Source: Bacteriovorax sp. BAL6_X (GTDB lineage Bacteria > Bdellovibrionota > Bacteriovoracia > Bacteriovoracales > Bacteriovoracaceae). From it: 64,000 nt of DNA. A program made the translations under genes and the position numbers. Shown here piece after piece: positions 53,003-63,252 of the stretch. Each line of letters opens with the position of its first letter. Position 1 is the first letter of the stretch. The stretch covers positions 372,001-436,000 of the forward strand of contig NZ_AUMC01000006.1 in assembly GCF_000443995.1 (NCBI RefSeq), given 5' to 3'. The notes beneath the pieces are model-generated. The model ran no database searches. It was given only the letters and a program-made list of their open reading frames with translations, and was not told the origin of the DNA.

Positions 53003-56000
53003 TTAGAGAAAATATTCAGCTACTCCATAGAGCCCATTTTGTTCAAATGGGAAAATGATAGAGTCATTTGTCGGGTTGTAATCGAATTGAACGCCACGAC
53101 ATGAGAGCTGAGGCATTGCCCATGTTAGTGCTCCTAGATCAGTATTTGTATCAATATTGTGGCCATAGAGACGACTTCCATAACAGTAGTAAAGGTACTG
53201 AGTTCCACCACGTCTCGCGTAGACAAAGCCATCGTCAATATTTCTTGCCGTATAAGCGATTTGTTCAACGTTGCCGTCTTTGAATGCAATAACTCTTCGT
53301 TGGGCACCACGATACATTTTGGCAGTAATATACTTAGCATCGACACTATCGTAGAAGATATTTCTGTAATTATCCCAATACTCATACTCACATGTGCTTC
53401 CCGAAGTAGGTGCTGTCCTAAGTGCCGTACAACTTTCGTTTACATCGTTGTACCCTAGAACACCCCAGATATGCTCTTGTCTATAACTGTCAGCAGAATC
53501 GTAGGCCTTAAGCATGAAGTCTTCGTATCTAAGGTCTGTTGAGTTATGTTTCATTCTACTTAAGAATAACTTTCCATTAGCAAAACCAAGAGGTAATGCT
53601 CTGTTATTACTTCCGGCTACGTCTATATCACTTCCGGTTTTACCATCTGATGTTGGATCGTAGTAGCTGGTACCACTAGTGTTACTGAAGACATCTTCCC
53701 ACATACCAGTTGCTCGATTAAGCATGGCAAAACGGCCGTAGTGCCATTCTACACGGTCCATATAGATATTCCCCGTTGCGCGGTCAACAACTGTCCAGTA
53801 TGGGTTTCTTACAGGTTGTGTATTAGCAGCTGCAGATGTCGATGCTGTTGCAACGGTACCATTACCAGCTAAAATATTGATATTTCCTTCAATTGTGAAT
53901 TCTTTTAGGTAGTACGACGATGTGTCATTAACAACAACTTTTCCGTTATCTAGCCTCGTAACACGGCTAATATTACTAAAACGTGCATTAACAGCGTTGA
54001 CGTTATCTCCATAAGATTGACTTTGACCAAAAATTGTAACAACTTTACCTTCTTCATCAAGAGTTCTAATTCTACCACGGTCGTTAAAATATACCTTTCC
54101 ATTCTTATCGACAAAGACCGAGTAGATATCCATATTACAGGCCGTCGCTAATGTCCCATCTGCACATTCACCTAGAGTTCCCGAACCTAGGATTCTCGTA
54201 TATGTTCCATCAAAATTATTTCGATTCATATAACTTCTAGCAACTGTTACATATGATTTACCATCCATTCCTGTGTAGTTATAGTAGTGATACCAACGGT
54301 AACTATTATCAAATGGTGTAATGGCCTGACCTGTCGTCGGATCAAAGTAGACCCTTGCGTATGTATATGTAGATGTCGAGCCATACATATCACAACCGGC
54401 AAAGTTTTGGTGATGATAGGCATAACCAGTAATACCTTCAATTTGAGATGTTGTTTGATTAAATTTTATACCAGTATAACCAATACGGCACTTAGAAAGA
54501 TCTTGAGTAGACTGCCAACCGTCTCCCGTTCCACCTAGGTAGAATGATTCAACCTGTCCTGTTGCTGCTTTGTAGATTCGTACTTTAAATCCACCATCTG
54601 TTTCAATGCTCTCAGATCTTTCTGCATTAAACCAAAGGTCACCATTTGGAAGTGGGGTAAAAAGAACTGCATTTGTTCTATAATCCGAGCTAGATAAATT
54701 TCTCATTTGAAGATCAAGTGGGTTTGCTACAGTGTCAGCAGTACTTGAACCACCTCCGATAATCGTTTCAATTGTTGGGTTTTCAAGGTTTAAATCTACT
54801 CTTCTAATTCTATTGTAATCAAGAATTAAGAGTCGCCCTTGATAGTCAAGAGTGATCTTCATTGGATAACGGAGAGTTGCGCTCTCTGCAGGACCTCCAT
54901 CACCAGTTGATGTTCCTGTTTTAGCAATAAAGAGTTTCTGCTTACCATCAGCTGGATCAACTGTAATTATCCCTCTTTTATAGTCGGCAAAATAAATATT
55001 ACCATCTTCTGTAAAAACGAGAGTGTTTATATCTGAAGAATCTCCTACACGCTTATTAAAAAATAGGGCAGACCTTGCATCTCCACCAAGACCAGCTTCC
55101 GTATTACCTGCAATAATCTTAATACGATCAGCATTTATTGGTGTCGATGTAAGCTGTGTGCTCACTCCTGATAAATTCGTTACTTTTACTCTAATTTTGT
55201 ATGCTGTTGCTAGAGGAGAACCACCTGTCCATTTAAAACAACCTTCATTAGCGGCCAGAGTAATTCCTGGACAACCGTGATTTGTATGAGGAGCTATTCC
55301 TTGTGCACCCGCAATGGCCGTAAACGTCTGTTCGTCTTGGGTGTAGTAGACATTAATTGCCGTTGCAGGTAATCCTACGCTATCGTCTACTTTCCAACGA
55401 ATATATAAGTCCGTTCCAGTTGGTACAGCTGAATCAGCTCTTGTTGGAGGAATTGAGGAAGTATCATTATTAGCGGCAGCAACGTCCCAAATAGTAGGAG
55501 GGGATGCTTTGTCATAATTTATTTGATCATAGTCAGTGTCTAGAACCTGACTATTCGAAGAAATATTTCCAGCTTCATCTTTTACCCATGCATAGACGTG
55601 ATAGAGGGCCGGCTCCCAGCCAAGGAGATAAGAGTAATTTGTTACAGTAATATTTTGCGCCGGAGTTATCCCAATTGATGTTGAATTAACAGCAATCCAA
55701 CATGAATCATCAATGGCCGGCTGAACTGTGTTATTTGATTGAAGGCAAATATGTGTCAAGTATACATTCGCATTTTGAGAACTGGCCGTTAAAGAATATG
55801 GGACAAAATTCGTTGGAGATGGGTCTGTATTTCCTGCTGAAATTGAGTTTACAACAGGAAGTCCTGTCTCTCTATACCAGTACCCTGAAACTGTCGACGT
55901 ATTTGATGCTCCATTTGTTTGTGCGAAATTATAGGTATTGTTAACGTCTGATGCTGTTGTGGCCGTTGTCCAAGACCACACGCCAGAAGAACAAGTCGTT

Positions 56001-59000
56001 GTTGTCGTTTGTGCGCCAGTTATATTAATAGTTAGGCCGTCTTCACATGTTCCTGTAAACGTTGCAGTTGTACCATTATTCTTGATTGAACTTAGATCGA
56101 TAGCAAGAGCAGGGAAGTTAGAGTCTCTTGTCCAAGTATAGGTTAAGGCCGAAGTGTTACCCGCCGAGTCTGATTGCGTAAATGTAAAAGCTCTTGTCGC
56201 ATCTGTTGTATAATTGGCGGATGTCCATGTCCAAGAAGAAGCTGAACAAGTAATCGTGTCTGTTTCAGTTCCAGAGATTGTAATTACATTTGTTCCTTCA
56301 CATGTACCTGTTATTGTAAAACTATCTCTTAATAATGTTTCAGACTTGTTTTCTCCAATTTCAATCTGAATTGGAGATGTTGCATTGAACGGCGGTGGAG
56401 TTGCATCTCGTTGCCAAGAAAGAGATAGAGCAGGAGAAGATGTATTTCCAGCAGCATCTGTTTGTACTAAGTTATAAACAAATGTTCCATCTGTCGTCTT
56501 TGGAGAAGGTGTCCAGCTCCATGTTCCTGATGAACAGTTAAATGAAGTTGTCTCATCACCTGTTACATAAATGGTATATGTTCCTTCACAAGTACCTGAC
56601 CACGCATTTGGTGTGTTGGCATTTGTGAAGTCAGGAGAGATACCTGCTGTCTTTGTTAGGATAGGTGCCACTTCATCTCGAATAAATGTTCTCGTAACTG
56701 ATGTTGAGTTTCCAGCAGCATCAACTTGATTTATCGTGATATCTTTCGCTCCATCATTGTCTGAGAAATTTACCGTCTGTGAGAATGTTCCACCAGAGCA
56801 TGCAATAGAGAAGTCGGCCTGAATATCACCTGAGATATTAATATTAATACCACTTTCACAATTACCATTAATTGTTGTACTTGAAAGATGATAAGAGTTA
56901 TTGGCCGGTGATGTATAGCTTAAGGCCGGCGCAATTGAATCTATTTCAAATACACTTGATTCAACTGATGCAGAGTTACCTGCAAGGTCTGTAAATGAAA
57001 CTCTAAATTTAGCATTAGTCGTATTAATTGATGGTACAGTCCATGATCTTGAAAAGGCCTGTGAACTAATTGGGCCGTTAATTGCCGTAGTTGTACCTAC
57101 TGAAGACCAGCTACTTCCATTATAAATGTCTACTTGGAAATTTTGAGATGAAGATGTACTTGCATCAGTTGCAGTCCATGCCAGATTAATATTATTCCCA
57201 CCTTTTTGAATTGTTGGTGTTGTCAGTGATAGACTTGGATTAATTGTATCGTAATAGACATTGATATCACTTGAAGTTGTCGAGATATTTCCATGTGGGT
57301 CTTTTGACCATGCCTTAAGAGTGTGTAGGCCCTGAGTGGTACTTGAAAGTGTATAAGTTGTTGCATTTGCTATTGTCGAACATGCTACCCAAGAATCGCC
57401 GGCCGCAGGCTGAGTTCCCTCATTAATAATTACTGAGGTGATATCGCTACAGCTACTAATAGTCATCGTATTTGCTGTAGACGTTGTGTACGTTGCGGAT
57501 GTAAGTGCAATCATTGGAGGAGCTGAAGGAGTTTTGTCAGTGACTGTGATTGTTACTGTCTCAACAGAAGCTGCATCAACAGTTCCATCATTTGCGATAA
57601 AAGTGAACGTTTCTGTTCCATGGAAGTTAACATTACTTGTATAAGTACAAGTTAAATCAGTTCCATAACTACCTGTCGTGATACAATTTGAAAGTGTTCC
57701 ATTAGTTGGTGCCGTTACAATCTTATAAGTTAGAGTATCACCGTCAACATCACTTGCATTACTAAGAGTAATTGCTAGGGCCGTGTTATCGTCAGTTGAA
57801 TATACCTGATCTGCTGCCATTACTGGTGCATCATTAATAGAGTTTACAATAATAGTAACAGTTGAGACTGTTGAGTCTGCAGCACCGTCATTTACTCGAT
57901 ATGTGAATGAAGTCGTTCCGTTATAATTTGGAACAGGAGTGTATGTACACGAGCGAGATGTTCCACCTGAACAATTTAGCGTCCCTGTTGCTGGGTCAGT
58001 AAGTTTAACATAATAAAGAGTGTCACCATCAATGTCAGCACCAGAATTTAAATCGAAATTTAGAGGTGTATCTTCATCTGTTGAAACAGTTTGAGTCGCT
58101 GCAAGAGTTGGAGCGTCATTAACTGCATTAATTGTAATATTAACAGTTGAAATTGACGCTGAATCTAGTAGTCCATCGTTTGCAATGTATGTGAATGAGT
58201 CTGTACCATTAAAATTTACACCTGGCGTATAAGTACAAGTGATATCTGTCCCATATGTTCCAGTTGTAATACAATCAGTTAGAGTACCATTGGTTGGTAG
58301 ACTAATGACCTTGTAACTAATCGTTTGCGCTGGTACATCCACGTCAGTTGCACCATTAAGGGAGAAACTAAGTACAGTGTCTTCATTCGTCACTTCATTT
58401 TGATCGGCAACCATAACTGGTGCATCATTGATAGCGTTGACGCTAATACTGACAGTTACTGTATTTGAATCCTGTGTTCCATCATTTGCCTTGTAAGTAA
58501 ATGAGTCACTTCCTTCAAAGTTAAGATTTGGTGTATAAGTACAGGCCGTAGAAGTTCCACCTGTACATGATAAATTACCATTTGCAGGGTTTGAAACAAC
58601 GATATAAGAAAGAGTATCATTTTCAATATCGCTCGCTGCTGTTAAATTGAAGTTATGAGCAGTGTCTTCGTTTGTTGAAAATGACCAGTCTCCCGCTAGG
58701 GTCGGTGCATCGTTTACACTATTTACTGTTAGAGAAACTGTTGCATTTGTAACGGCAACACCAACACTGTCAGTTGCAGTATATGTAAATGAGTCACTAC
58801 CATAGTAATTTGCATTAGGAGTATAAGTACATGAGATATCTGTCCCATAGCTTGCTGTTGTAATACAATTAGAGAGCGTACCATTTGATGGCGCTGTGAT
58901 AACTTTGTAGCTCAACGTTTGTGCCGGTACGTCAACATCTGTCGCACCATTAAGAGTGAAGTTTAGCGCTGTATCTTCATTTGTTGAATGAGCTTGGTCC

Positions 59001-62000
59001 GCTGCCATAACAGGAACGTCATTAACTGAGTTAACAGTAATTGTTACGGTTGCTGTATTTGAGTCAAGTGCCCCGTCATTTACTTTGTAAGTAAAAGTTG
59101 TCGTGCCGTTAAAATTTAAATCTGGTGTAAAGGTACATGCTGTCGATGGGCCTCCTGTACAGCTAAGGTTTCCATTTGCTGGAGTTGAAATGATAATATA
59201 AGAGAGAGTATCACCTTCAATATCTGATCCGGCAGTTAAGTTAAAGTTTAAAGCTGTGTCTTCGTTTGTAGATACACTTTGCGTGGCCGCAAGAGTTGGA
59301 GCATCGTTAACAGGAGTGATTGTGATTGATACTGTTGAGTCAGTTGCTGAATCAGTTAGCGTATCATTTGCTCTATATGTGAACGAATCACTTCCATTAA
59401 AATTCACCCCAGGTGTATAGTCACATGTAATATCTGTTGAATAAGTAGATGTGTTAATACAATTAGATAGAGTACCATTTGTAGGAGATGTAATCAGTTT
59501 GTATTGGATAGTTTGCGCCGGAATATCAACATCTGTTGCACCAGAAAGTGTGAAACTTAATGTATTATCTTCAGCAACAGTCTCGGTCTGATTTCCGGCC
59601 ATTACAGGAGCATCATTTGCTGAAGTAATATTAACTGTAACTGTTGCAATTGCTGAGTCTAATTGGCCATCATTTACTTTGTAGGTAAATGAAGTTGTTC
59701 CATTATCATTAAGATCAGGTGTATATGTACAATCTCTTGAAGTGCCACCCGTACAAGTTAAGGTTCCTTTTGCAGGACTTGATACGATTAAATAAGAAAG
59801 TGTGTCGCCTTCAATATCTGCACCTGCATTAAGTGTGAAGTTAAGAGCTGTATCCTCATTCGTACTTACAGTTTGAGTCAGGGCAAGAGTTGGAGCATCA
59901 TTAACTGCAGTAATCGTTAGGGTAACTGTTGCAATTGTAACAGCATCAGTAACTGTATCGTTTGCAATATAAGTAAATGAGTCTGATCCGTTGTAATTAG
60001 CATTTGGCGTATACGTACAGTCTCTATCATTGATATAAGTAGAAGTTGTAATACAATTTGTTAGTGTACCATTCGAAGGTCCCGATACTAGTTTGTACGA
60101 AATTGTTTGAGCAGGAAGATCCACGTCAGTTGCAGCATTTAACGTAAAATTAAGAGCTGTATCTTCATTAGTTGTCTCTGACTGATTTGCCCCCATAACT
60201 GGTGCATCATTAACTGTGTTTACAGTAATTGTCACAGTAGCAGTTGTTGAATCTAGCTCTCCATCATCAACTTTATATGTGAATGTATCTGTTCCAAAAA
60301 AGTTTAAGTTTGGTACATAATTACAGGCCGTTGATGTTCCTTGTGTACAAGATAGAACACCATTGGTCGTTGTAGTAAGAATTGTATAATTTAGGGTTGT
60401 ACCTTCGATATCACTACCAGCATTAAGATTGAAGCTAAGTGATGTGTCTTCATTTGTTGACTCTGCTTGAGTAGCCGCAAGTGTTGGGACATCGTTAACT
60501 GGAGTAATTGAAAGAGATACAGTTGCAACGCCTGAAGAATCTAATGATCCATCATTTGCTATATAAGTAAAGCTATCGCTTCCATAAAAATTTGCGTTTG
60601 GAGTGTAGTCACAAGTCAGATCATTTCCATATGTAGCTGTTGTAATACAGTTTGAAAGTGATCCGTTACTAGGTGAACTTATAATTTTATATGTAAGTGA
60701 TGCTTGAGCATTATCAACATCTGTTGCTTGATTAAGAGTGATTGCAAGTGTGTTGTCTTCGGCAGTTGTCAGGTTCTGATCGGCACCAATTACTGGCCTA
60801 TCATTAACATTTGTAACATTTAAAGTAACTGTAGCTTCTGTTGAATCAAGTTCGCCGTCATTTACTTTGTAATTGAAAGAATCAATACCTACGAAGTCAG
60901 CATTTGGTGTATAGGTACAGTCATTTGTTGTGCCTACACAAGTTAATGTACCATTTGTTGGTAGGGAAGTTATTATATAAGAAAGACTTTGAGAGTCTAC
61001 ATCATTACCTGACGTCAAGAAGAAGTTATGTACTGTATCTTCTGTTACATTTACACTTTGTGACGCTGTCAGGGTAGGTGCATCGTTAATTTGTTCAATC
61101 TCTAGTGTATATGAAAACTCATGATGTACTAGGTCTGTGTTGACATTTGCATCGCTATCATTCTTTTTACCAACTCTAAGAATAATTTCAACACTAGAAG
61201 CTGTATCTGCTGGAGGAGTATAGTTCCATGTGCCAGCATTTGAAACAGTTGTTCCATCAAGAATCCATTGATAAGCAACTGGATAAGATGAATCCCAGTG
61301 AACAGCACTTACTTCGAATTCACTTTGATCCCCTTCTTTTAATGAAGTTGGAGTCTCAAGTGTTTTCATCTTTGGAGCAGCGTCTTTTAGAATCGCCGCT
61401 GTTTCACCTTGAGTTATTTCACTAAAGTAAACACCTGCATCAGCATTATTTTCTAGTTCAGTATAGATGAGATCATAATCAATTGTTTGATTATCAATAT
61501 TGGCATGTATTAATGATTCTGTTTGATCAAGATAGTTTGCAAGCTCTCTTGTTGGAGTGTATTCAATATCTGTATTTGTTATCTTTGCAAGAAGAGTTGA
61601 AACAGGAGTAATATCTTGTGGTTTAAAGTAACTCGTAACAACCTTCTCTAGTTCGTCGCTACAGCCCGTTACCTTTACCTTGTAACGTGCAGGTGCAGTT
61701 AGATCTAGTGCTAGCTTCTTTGCATCAAACTTAAAATATGTCGAAGTGTTAATCCCTTCAAATGTAATTGGGTTATCTTCTAGAACTGTCATCGACACTA
61801 GATCAAAGAGTTCAACTTTCGGGTCAGTACATGTCGTCGCTGCGTAGGCATTACTAATTAAAAAACTATTATTTGTTTCAGTTATTAGTCCTGATAGAGG
61901 AGGAATACGACCCTCGATGGAAGGTATTTCAATGACAATATTATTAGGGCCATTATTTTGTTGGCCACTTGTTGTATCATCATTTTCCTCTTCTTCATCC

Positions 62001-62458
62001 TTAGGTGGTTTTGGAAGAGAGTAAACAATTTGTTTTTGATCTTTTTCTTTGGCCTCAACTTTCTTATTGTCTTTTGTTGCAGTAGTTCTTTCAAATGTAT
62101 TTTTTAAGTCATATGGCCTAGAGTGATTTAGATCATTTAAGAAGACTTGCGTTGAATTCTTCTTTTTATTTGCAGCATATTTTGAGCTTTTGCGTTTAGC
62201 TTTCTTATTACTTGGCGCAACAGTTTCTTCACTATGTTCTCGTGCTACCGAAGATGGCGCTCTTTTACTAATCGTTGATGTCGTTGAGTTTAGTTTTGCT
62301 TTAACCTTAGGCTTAACAAGTTCATATTCGATACCAACTTCTTTCGCTAAATAACTATAAGTATTAGACTTCGTTGCATTATTACCAACAAAGAAGACAT
62401 AGCTAAAGCTAAATAATGTTGCCAGGAATAGTCCGACGTATAGTATTGATTTTTTCAA
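53003..62458 (-). CDS. Giant surface protein with cadherin-like repeats and NHL propeller, 3151 aa
   Basis: 3151 residues. It starts with TTG, with GAGGGA only three bases away. N-terminal anchor MKKSILYVGLFLATLFSFSY; residues 40-190 are a lysine- and acid-rich linker. Residues about 454-1642 are twelve cadherin-like domains in six alternating pairs. Residues about 1643-2320 are Ig-like domains, four of them carrying a GTCEG...C type Cys pair. Residues about 2440-3151 are a beta-propeller-like region with NHL-type repeats (SGDGGPA, DYQGRLLILDYNRIRRVD). It is predicted to be exported and cell-surface bound. A role in attachment to prey or self is inferred. Confidence 0.85.
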   Translation of the reverse strand: MKKSILYVGLFLATLFSFSYVFFVGNNATKSNTYSYLAKEVGIEYELVKPKVKAKLNSTTSTISKRAPSSVAREHSEETVAPSNKKAKRKSSKYAANKKKNSTQVFLNDLNHSRPYDLKNTFERTTATKDNKKVEAKEKDQKQIVYSLPKPPKDEEEENDDTTSGQQNNGPNNIVIEIPSIEGRIPPLSGLITETNNSFLISNAYAATTCTDPKVELFDLVSMTVLEDNPITFEGINTSTYFKFDAKKLALDLTAPARYKVKVTGCSDELEKVVTSYFKPQDITPVSTLLAKITNTDIEYTPTRELANYLDQTESLIHANIDNQTIDYDLIYTELENNADAGVYFSEITQGETAAILKDAAPKMKTLETPTSLKEGDQSEFEVSAVHWDSSYPVAYQWILDGTTVSNAGTWNYTPPADTASSVEIILRVGKKNDSDANVNTDLVHHEFSYTLEIEQINDAPTLTASQSVNVTEDTVHNFFLTSGNDVDSQSLSYIITSLPTNGTLTCVGTTNDCTYTPNADFVGIDSFNYKVNDGELDSTEATVTLNVTNVNDRPVIGADQNLTTAEDNTLAITLNQATDVDNAQASLTYKIISSPSNGSLSNCITTATYGNDLTCDYTPNANFYGSDSFTYIANDGSLDSSGVATVSLSITPVNDVPTLAATQAESTNEDTSLSFNLNAGSDIEGTTLNYTILTTTTNGVLSCTQGTSTACNYVPNLNFFGTDTFTYKVDDGELDSTTATVTITVNTVNDAPVMGANQSETTNEDTALNFTLNAATDVDLPAQTISYKLVSGPSNGTLTNCITTSTYINDRDCTYTPNANYNGSDSFTYIANDTVTDAVTIATVTLTITAVNDAPTLALTQTVSTNEDTALNFTLNAGADIEGDTLSYLIVSSPAKGTLTCTGGTSRDCTYTPDLNDNGTTSFTYKVNDGQLDSAIATVTVNITSANDAPVMAGNQTETVAEDNTLSFTLSGATDVDIPAQTIQYKLITSPTNGTLSNCINTSTYSTDITCDYTPGVNFNGSDSFTYRANDTLTDSATDSTVSITITPVNDAPTLAATQSVSTNEDTALNFNLTAGSDIEGDTLSYIIISTPANGNLSCTGGPSTACTFTPDLNFNGTTTFTYKVNDGALDSNTATVTITVNSVNDVPVMAADQAHSTNEDTALNFTLNGATDVDVPAQTLSYKVITAPSNGTLSNCITTASYGTDISCTYTPNANYYGSDSFTYTATDSVGVAVTNATVSLTVNSVNDAPTLAGDWSFSTNEDTAHNFNLTAASDIENDTLSYIVVSNPANGNLSCTGGTSTACTYTPNLNFEGSDSFTYKANDGTQDSNTVTVSISVNAINDAPVMVADQNEVTNEDTVLSFSLNGATDVDVPAQTISYKVISLPTNGTLTDCITTGTYGTDITCTYTPGVNFNGTDSFTYIANDGLLDSASISTVNITINAVNDAPTLAATQTVSTDEDTPLNFDLNSGADIDGDTLYYVKLTDPATGTLNCSGGTSRSCTYTPVPNYNGTTSFTYRVNDGAADSTVSTVTIIVNSINDAPVMAADQVYSTDDNTALAITLSNASDVDGDTLTYKIVTAPTNGTLSNCITTGSYGTDLTCTYTSNVNFHGTETFTFIANDGTVDAASVETVTITVTDKTPSAPPMIALTSATYTTSTANTMTISSCSDITSVIINEGTQPAAGDSWVACSTIANATTYTLSSTTQGLHTLKAWSKDPHGNISTTSSDINVYYDTINPSLSLTTPTIQKGGNNINLAWTATDASTSSSQNFQVDIYNGSSWSSVGTTTAINGPISSQAFSRSWTVPSINTTNAKFRVSFTDLAGNSASVESSVFEIDSIAPALSYTSPANNSYHLSSTTINGNCESGININISGDIQADFSIACSGGTFSQTVNFSDNDGAKDITINQVDAAGNSTSVTRTFIRDEVAPILTKTAGISPDFTNANTPNAWSGTCEGTYTIYVTGDETTSFNCSSGTWSWTPSPKTTDGTFVYNLVQTDAAGNTSSPALSLSWQRDATPPPFNATSPIQIEIGENKSETLLRDSFTITGTCEGTNVITISGTETDTITCSASSWTWTSANYTTDATRAFTFTQSDSAGNTSALTYTWTRDSNFPALAIDLSSIKNNGTTATFTGTCEDGLTINITGAQTTTTTCSSGVWSWTTATTASDVNNTYNFAQTNGASNTSTVSGYWYRETGLPVVNSISAGNTDPSPTNFVPYSLTASSQNANVYLTHICLQSNNTVQPAIDDSCWIAVNSTSIGITPAQNITVTNYSYLLGWEPALYHVYAWVKDEAGNISSNSQVLDTDYDQINYDKASPPTIWDVAAANNDTSSIPPTRADSAVPTGTDLYIRWKVDDSVGLPATAINVYYTQDEQTFTAIAGAQGIAPHTNHGCPGITLAANEGCFKWTGGSPLATAYKIRVKVTNLSGVSTQLTSTPINADRIKIIAGNTEAGLGGDARSALFFNKRVGDSSDINTLVFTEDGNIYFADYKRGIITVDPADGKQKLFIAKTGTSTGDGGPAESATLRYPMKITLDYQGRLLILDYNRIRRVDLNLENPTIETIIGGGSSTADTVANPLDLQMRNLSSSDYRTNAVLFTPLPNGDLWFNAERSESIETDGGFKVRIYKAATGQVESFYLGGTGDGWQSTQDLSKCRIGYTGIKFNQTTSQIEGITGYAYHHQNFAGCDMYGSTSTYTYARVYFDPTTGQAITPFDNSYRWYHYYNYTGMDGKSYVTVARSYMNRNNFDGTYTRILGSGTLGECADGTLATACNMDIYSVFVDKNGKVYFNDRGRIRTLDEEGKVVTIFGQSQSYGDNVNAVNARFSNISRVTRLDNGKVVVNDTSSYYLKEFTIEGNINILAGNGTVATASTSAAANTQPVRNPYWTVVDRATGNIYMDRVEWHYGRFAMLNRATGMWEDVFSNTSGTSYYDPTSDGKTGSDIDVAGSNNRALPLGFANGKLFLSRMKHNSTDLRYEDFMLKAYDSADSYRQEHIWGVLGYNDVNESCTALRTAPTSGSTCEYEYWDNYRNIFYDSVDAKYITAKMYRGAQRRVIAFKDGNVEQIAYTARNIDDGFVYARRGGTQYLYYCYGSRLYGHNIDTNTDLGALTWAMPQLSCRGVQFDYNPTNDSIIFPFEQNGLYGVAEYFL
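57530..61095 (-). repeat. Twelve-domain alternating cadherin-like repeat array (coding)
   Basis: About 3.6 kb inside the giant gene consists of twelve domains of about 297 bases. Odd domains (A) start APTLAATQ-like and have a C-x6/7-C pair near ...LSCTGGTSTACTYTP. Even domains (B) start APVMAADQ-like and have a C-x11-C pair near SNCITTASYGTDISC. All share TNEDTALNFTLN and GSDSFTYKVNDG. The two-type alternation implies duplication of an AB dimer unit of about 200 residues. Confidence 0.85.
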
Positions 62459-62822
62459 GATCCCTCACAGGTCATATTTTTTCACTTCGGGTAAAGAAAA
62501 TTTATTCTTAAATATTTTCGACTTACCGCTGTATTTCTTTAGTATTTAAACATTTGACGTATAAATTACTAAATTCAGCTACTTATATCGGCTTTTCAGA
62601 GATATTATTGAATTTGCTGGCAATTTTTTGTGGAGTTTTAAAAAAATGAAATGTAATTTCAGTATGTTACAAAGTTAGTTGGCTTAACTAAATATTTTTA
62701 CATTCATTAATTTAATGGCTTTCTTAAGGATTTCTTGAGGTTTGTACTTAATATTTATTTAGCTAATTGAGAGGCCCAACTAAAAGTTAGGCCTATTATT
62801 TTTTTAAAATTGATTGCTACGG
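62459..62822. other. AT-rich intergenic stretch upstream of the giant gene
   Basis: 364 bases with no supported gene. A nine-base hairpin (AGGCCCAAC with GTTAGGCCT, one mismatch, at 62772-62794) is the only structure seen; it is followed by a T run on the plus strand. The promoter of the 3151-residue gene must lie here. I could not pin down a -35/-10 pair. Confidence 0.5.
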
Positions 62823-63143
62823 TTATTCAGCGGCAAAGTGGCCAATGTAATCAATCGAACATGTATCTGGGTTAACAGCTACTGCAGCATTGAACCAACC
62901 TGAGTGCTCTGAACCGATTGCCGAGTAGATAAGCTTGTCTTCATTGAATTGTGCTAGCTTATTTCCTCTATCATTTAGAAGCTCCGTACCTTCTGTTAGG
63001 TACATTAGGTATCTTACTTGAAGTGGACGATCCGCTCTAATTTTTCTTTCAAGTTTCTTGCTTACAATATTGTCACAAGCGATCACATTTGAATTAATTG
63101 CTAAAAATGAGATAAGTGATAAAAGTGTCATTACTAATTTCAT
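62823..63143 (-). CDS. Small secreted protein, unknown function, 106 aa
   Basis: 106 residues with a signal peptide (MKLVMTLLSLISFLAINSNVIA). A cysteine pair (ACDNIV and DTCSIDYIG) is likely to form one disulfide. The mature protein has a charged start (SKKLERKIRADRPLQVRYL) and a compact end. ATG is preceded by an AAAGGCC. The family is unrecognised. It is separated from the giant surface protein gene by a 364-base gap and from the regulator gene by 109 bases. Confidence 0.65.
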   Translation of the reverse strand: MKLVMTLLSLISFLAINSNVIACDNIVSKKLERKIRADRPLQVRYLMYLTEGTELLNDRGNKLAQFNEDKLIYSAIGSEHSGWFNAAVAVNPDTCSIDYIGHFAAE

Positions 63144-63252
63144 AAGTTGGCCTTTGTGTGGGTTTTAGTTGGCCGCATCCTATCTAAGCAATGTTATATA
63201 GACAAGCTTGCGCTGCCTTAAATGTAAAAATTGCTATGAAATTAACAAGATC

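Noticed and set aside
57530-61095. Long regular repeat array, possibly CRISPR or satellite DNA
   Set aside because: The period is about 297 bases, there are no short identical repeats with unique spacers, and the whole array is one open reading frame of cadherin-like domains.
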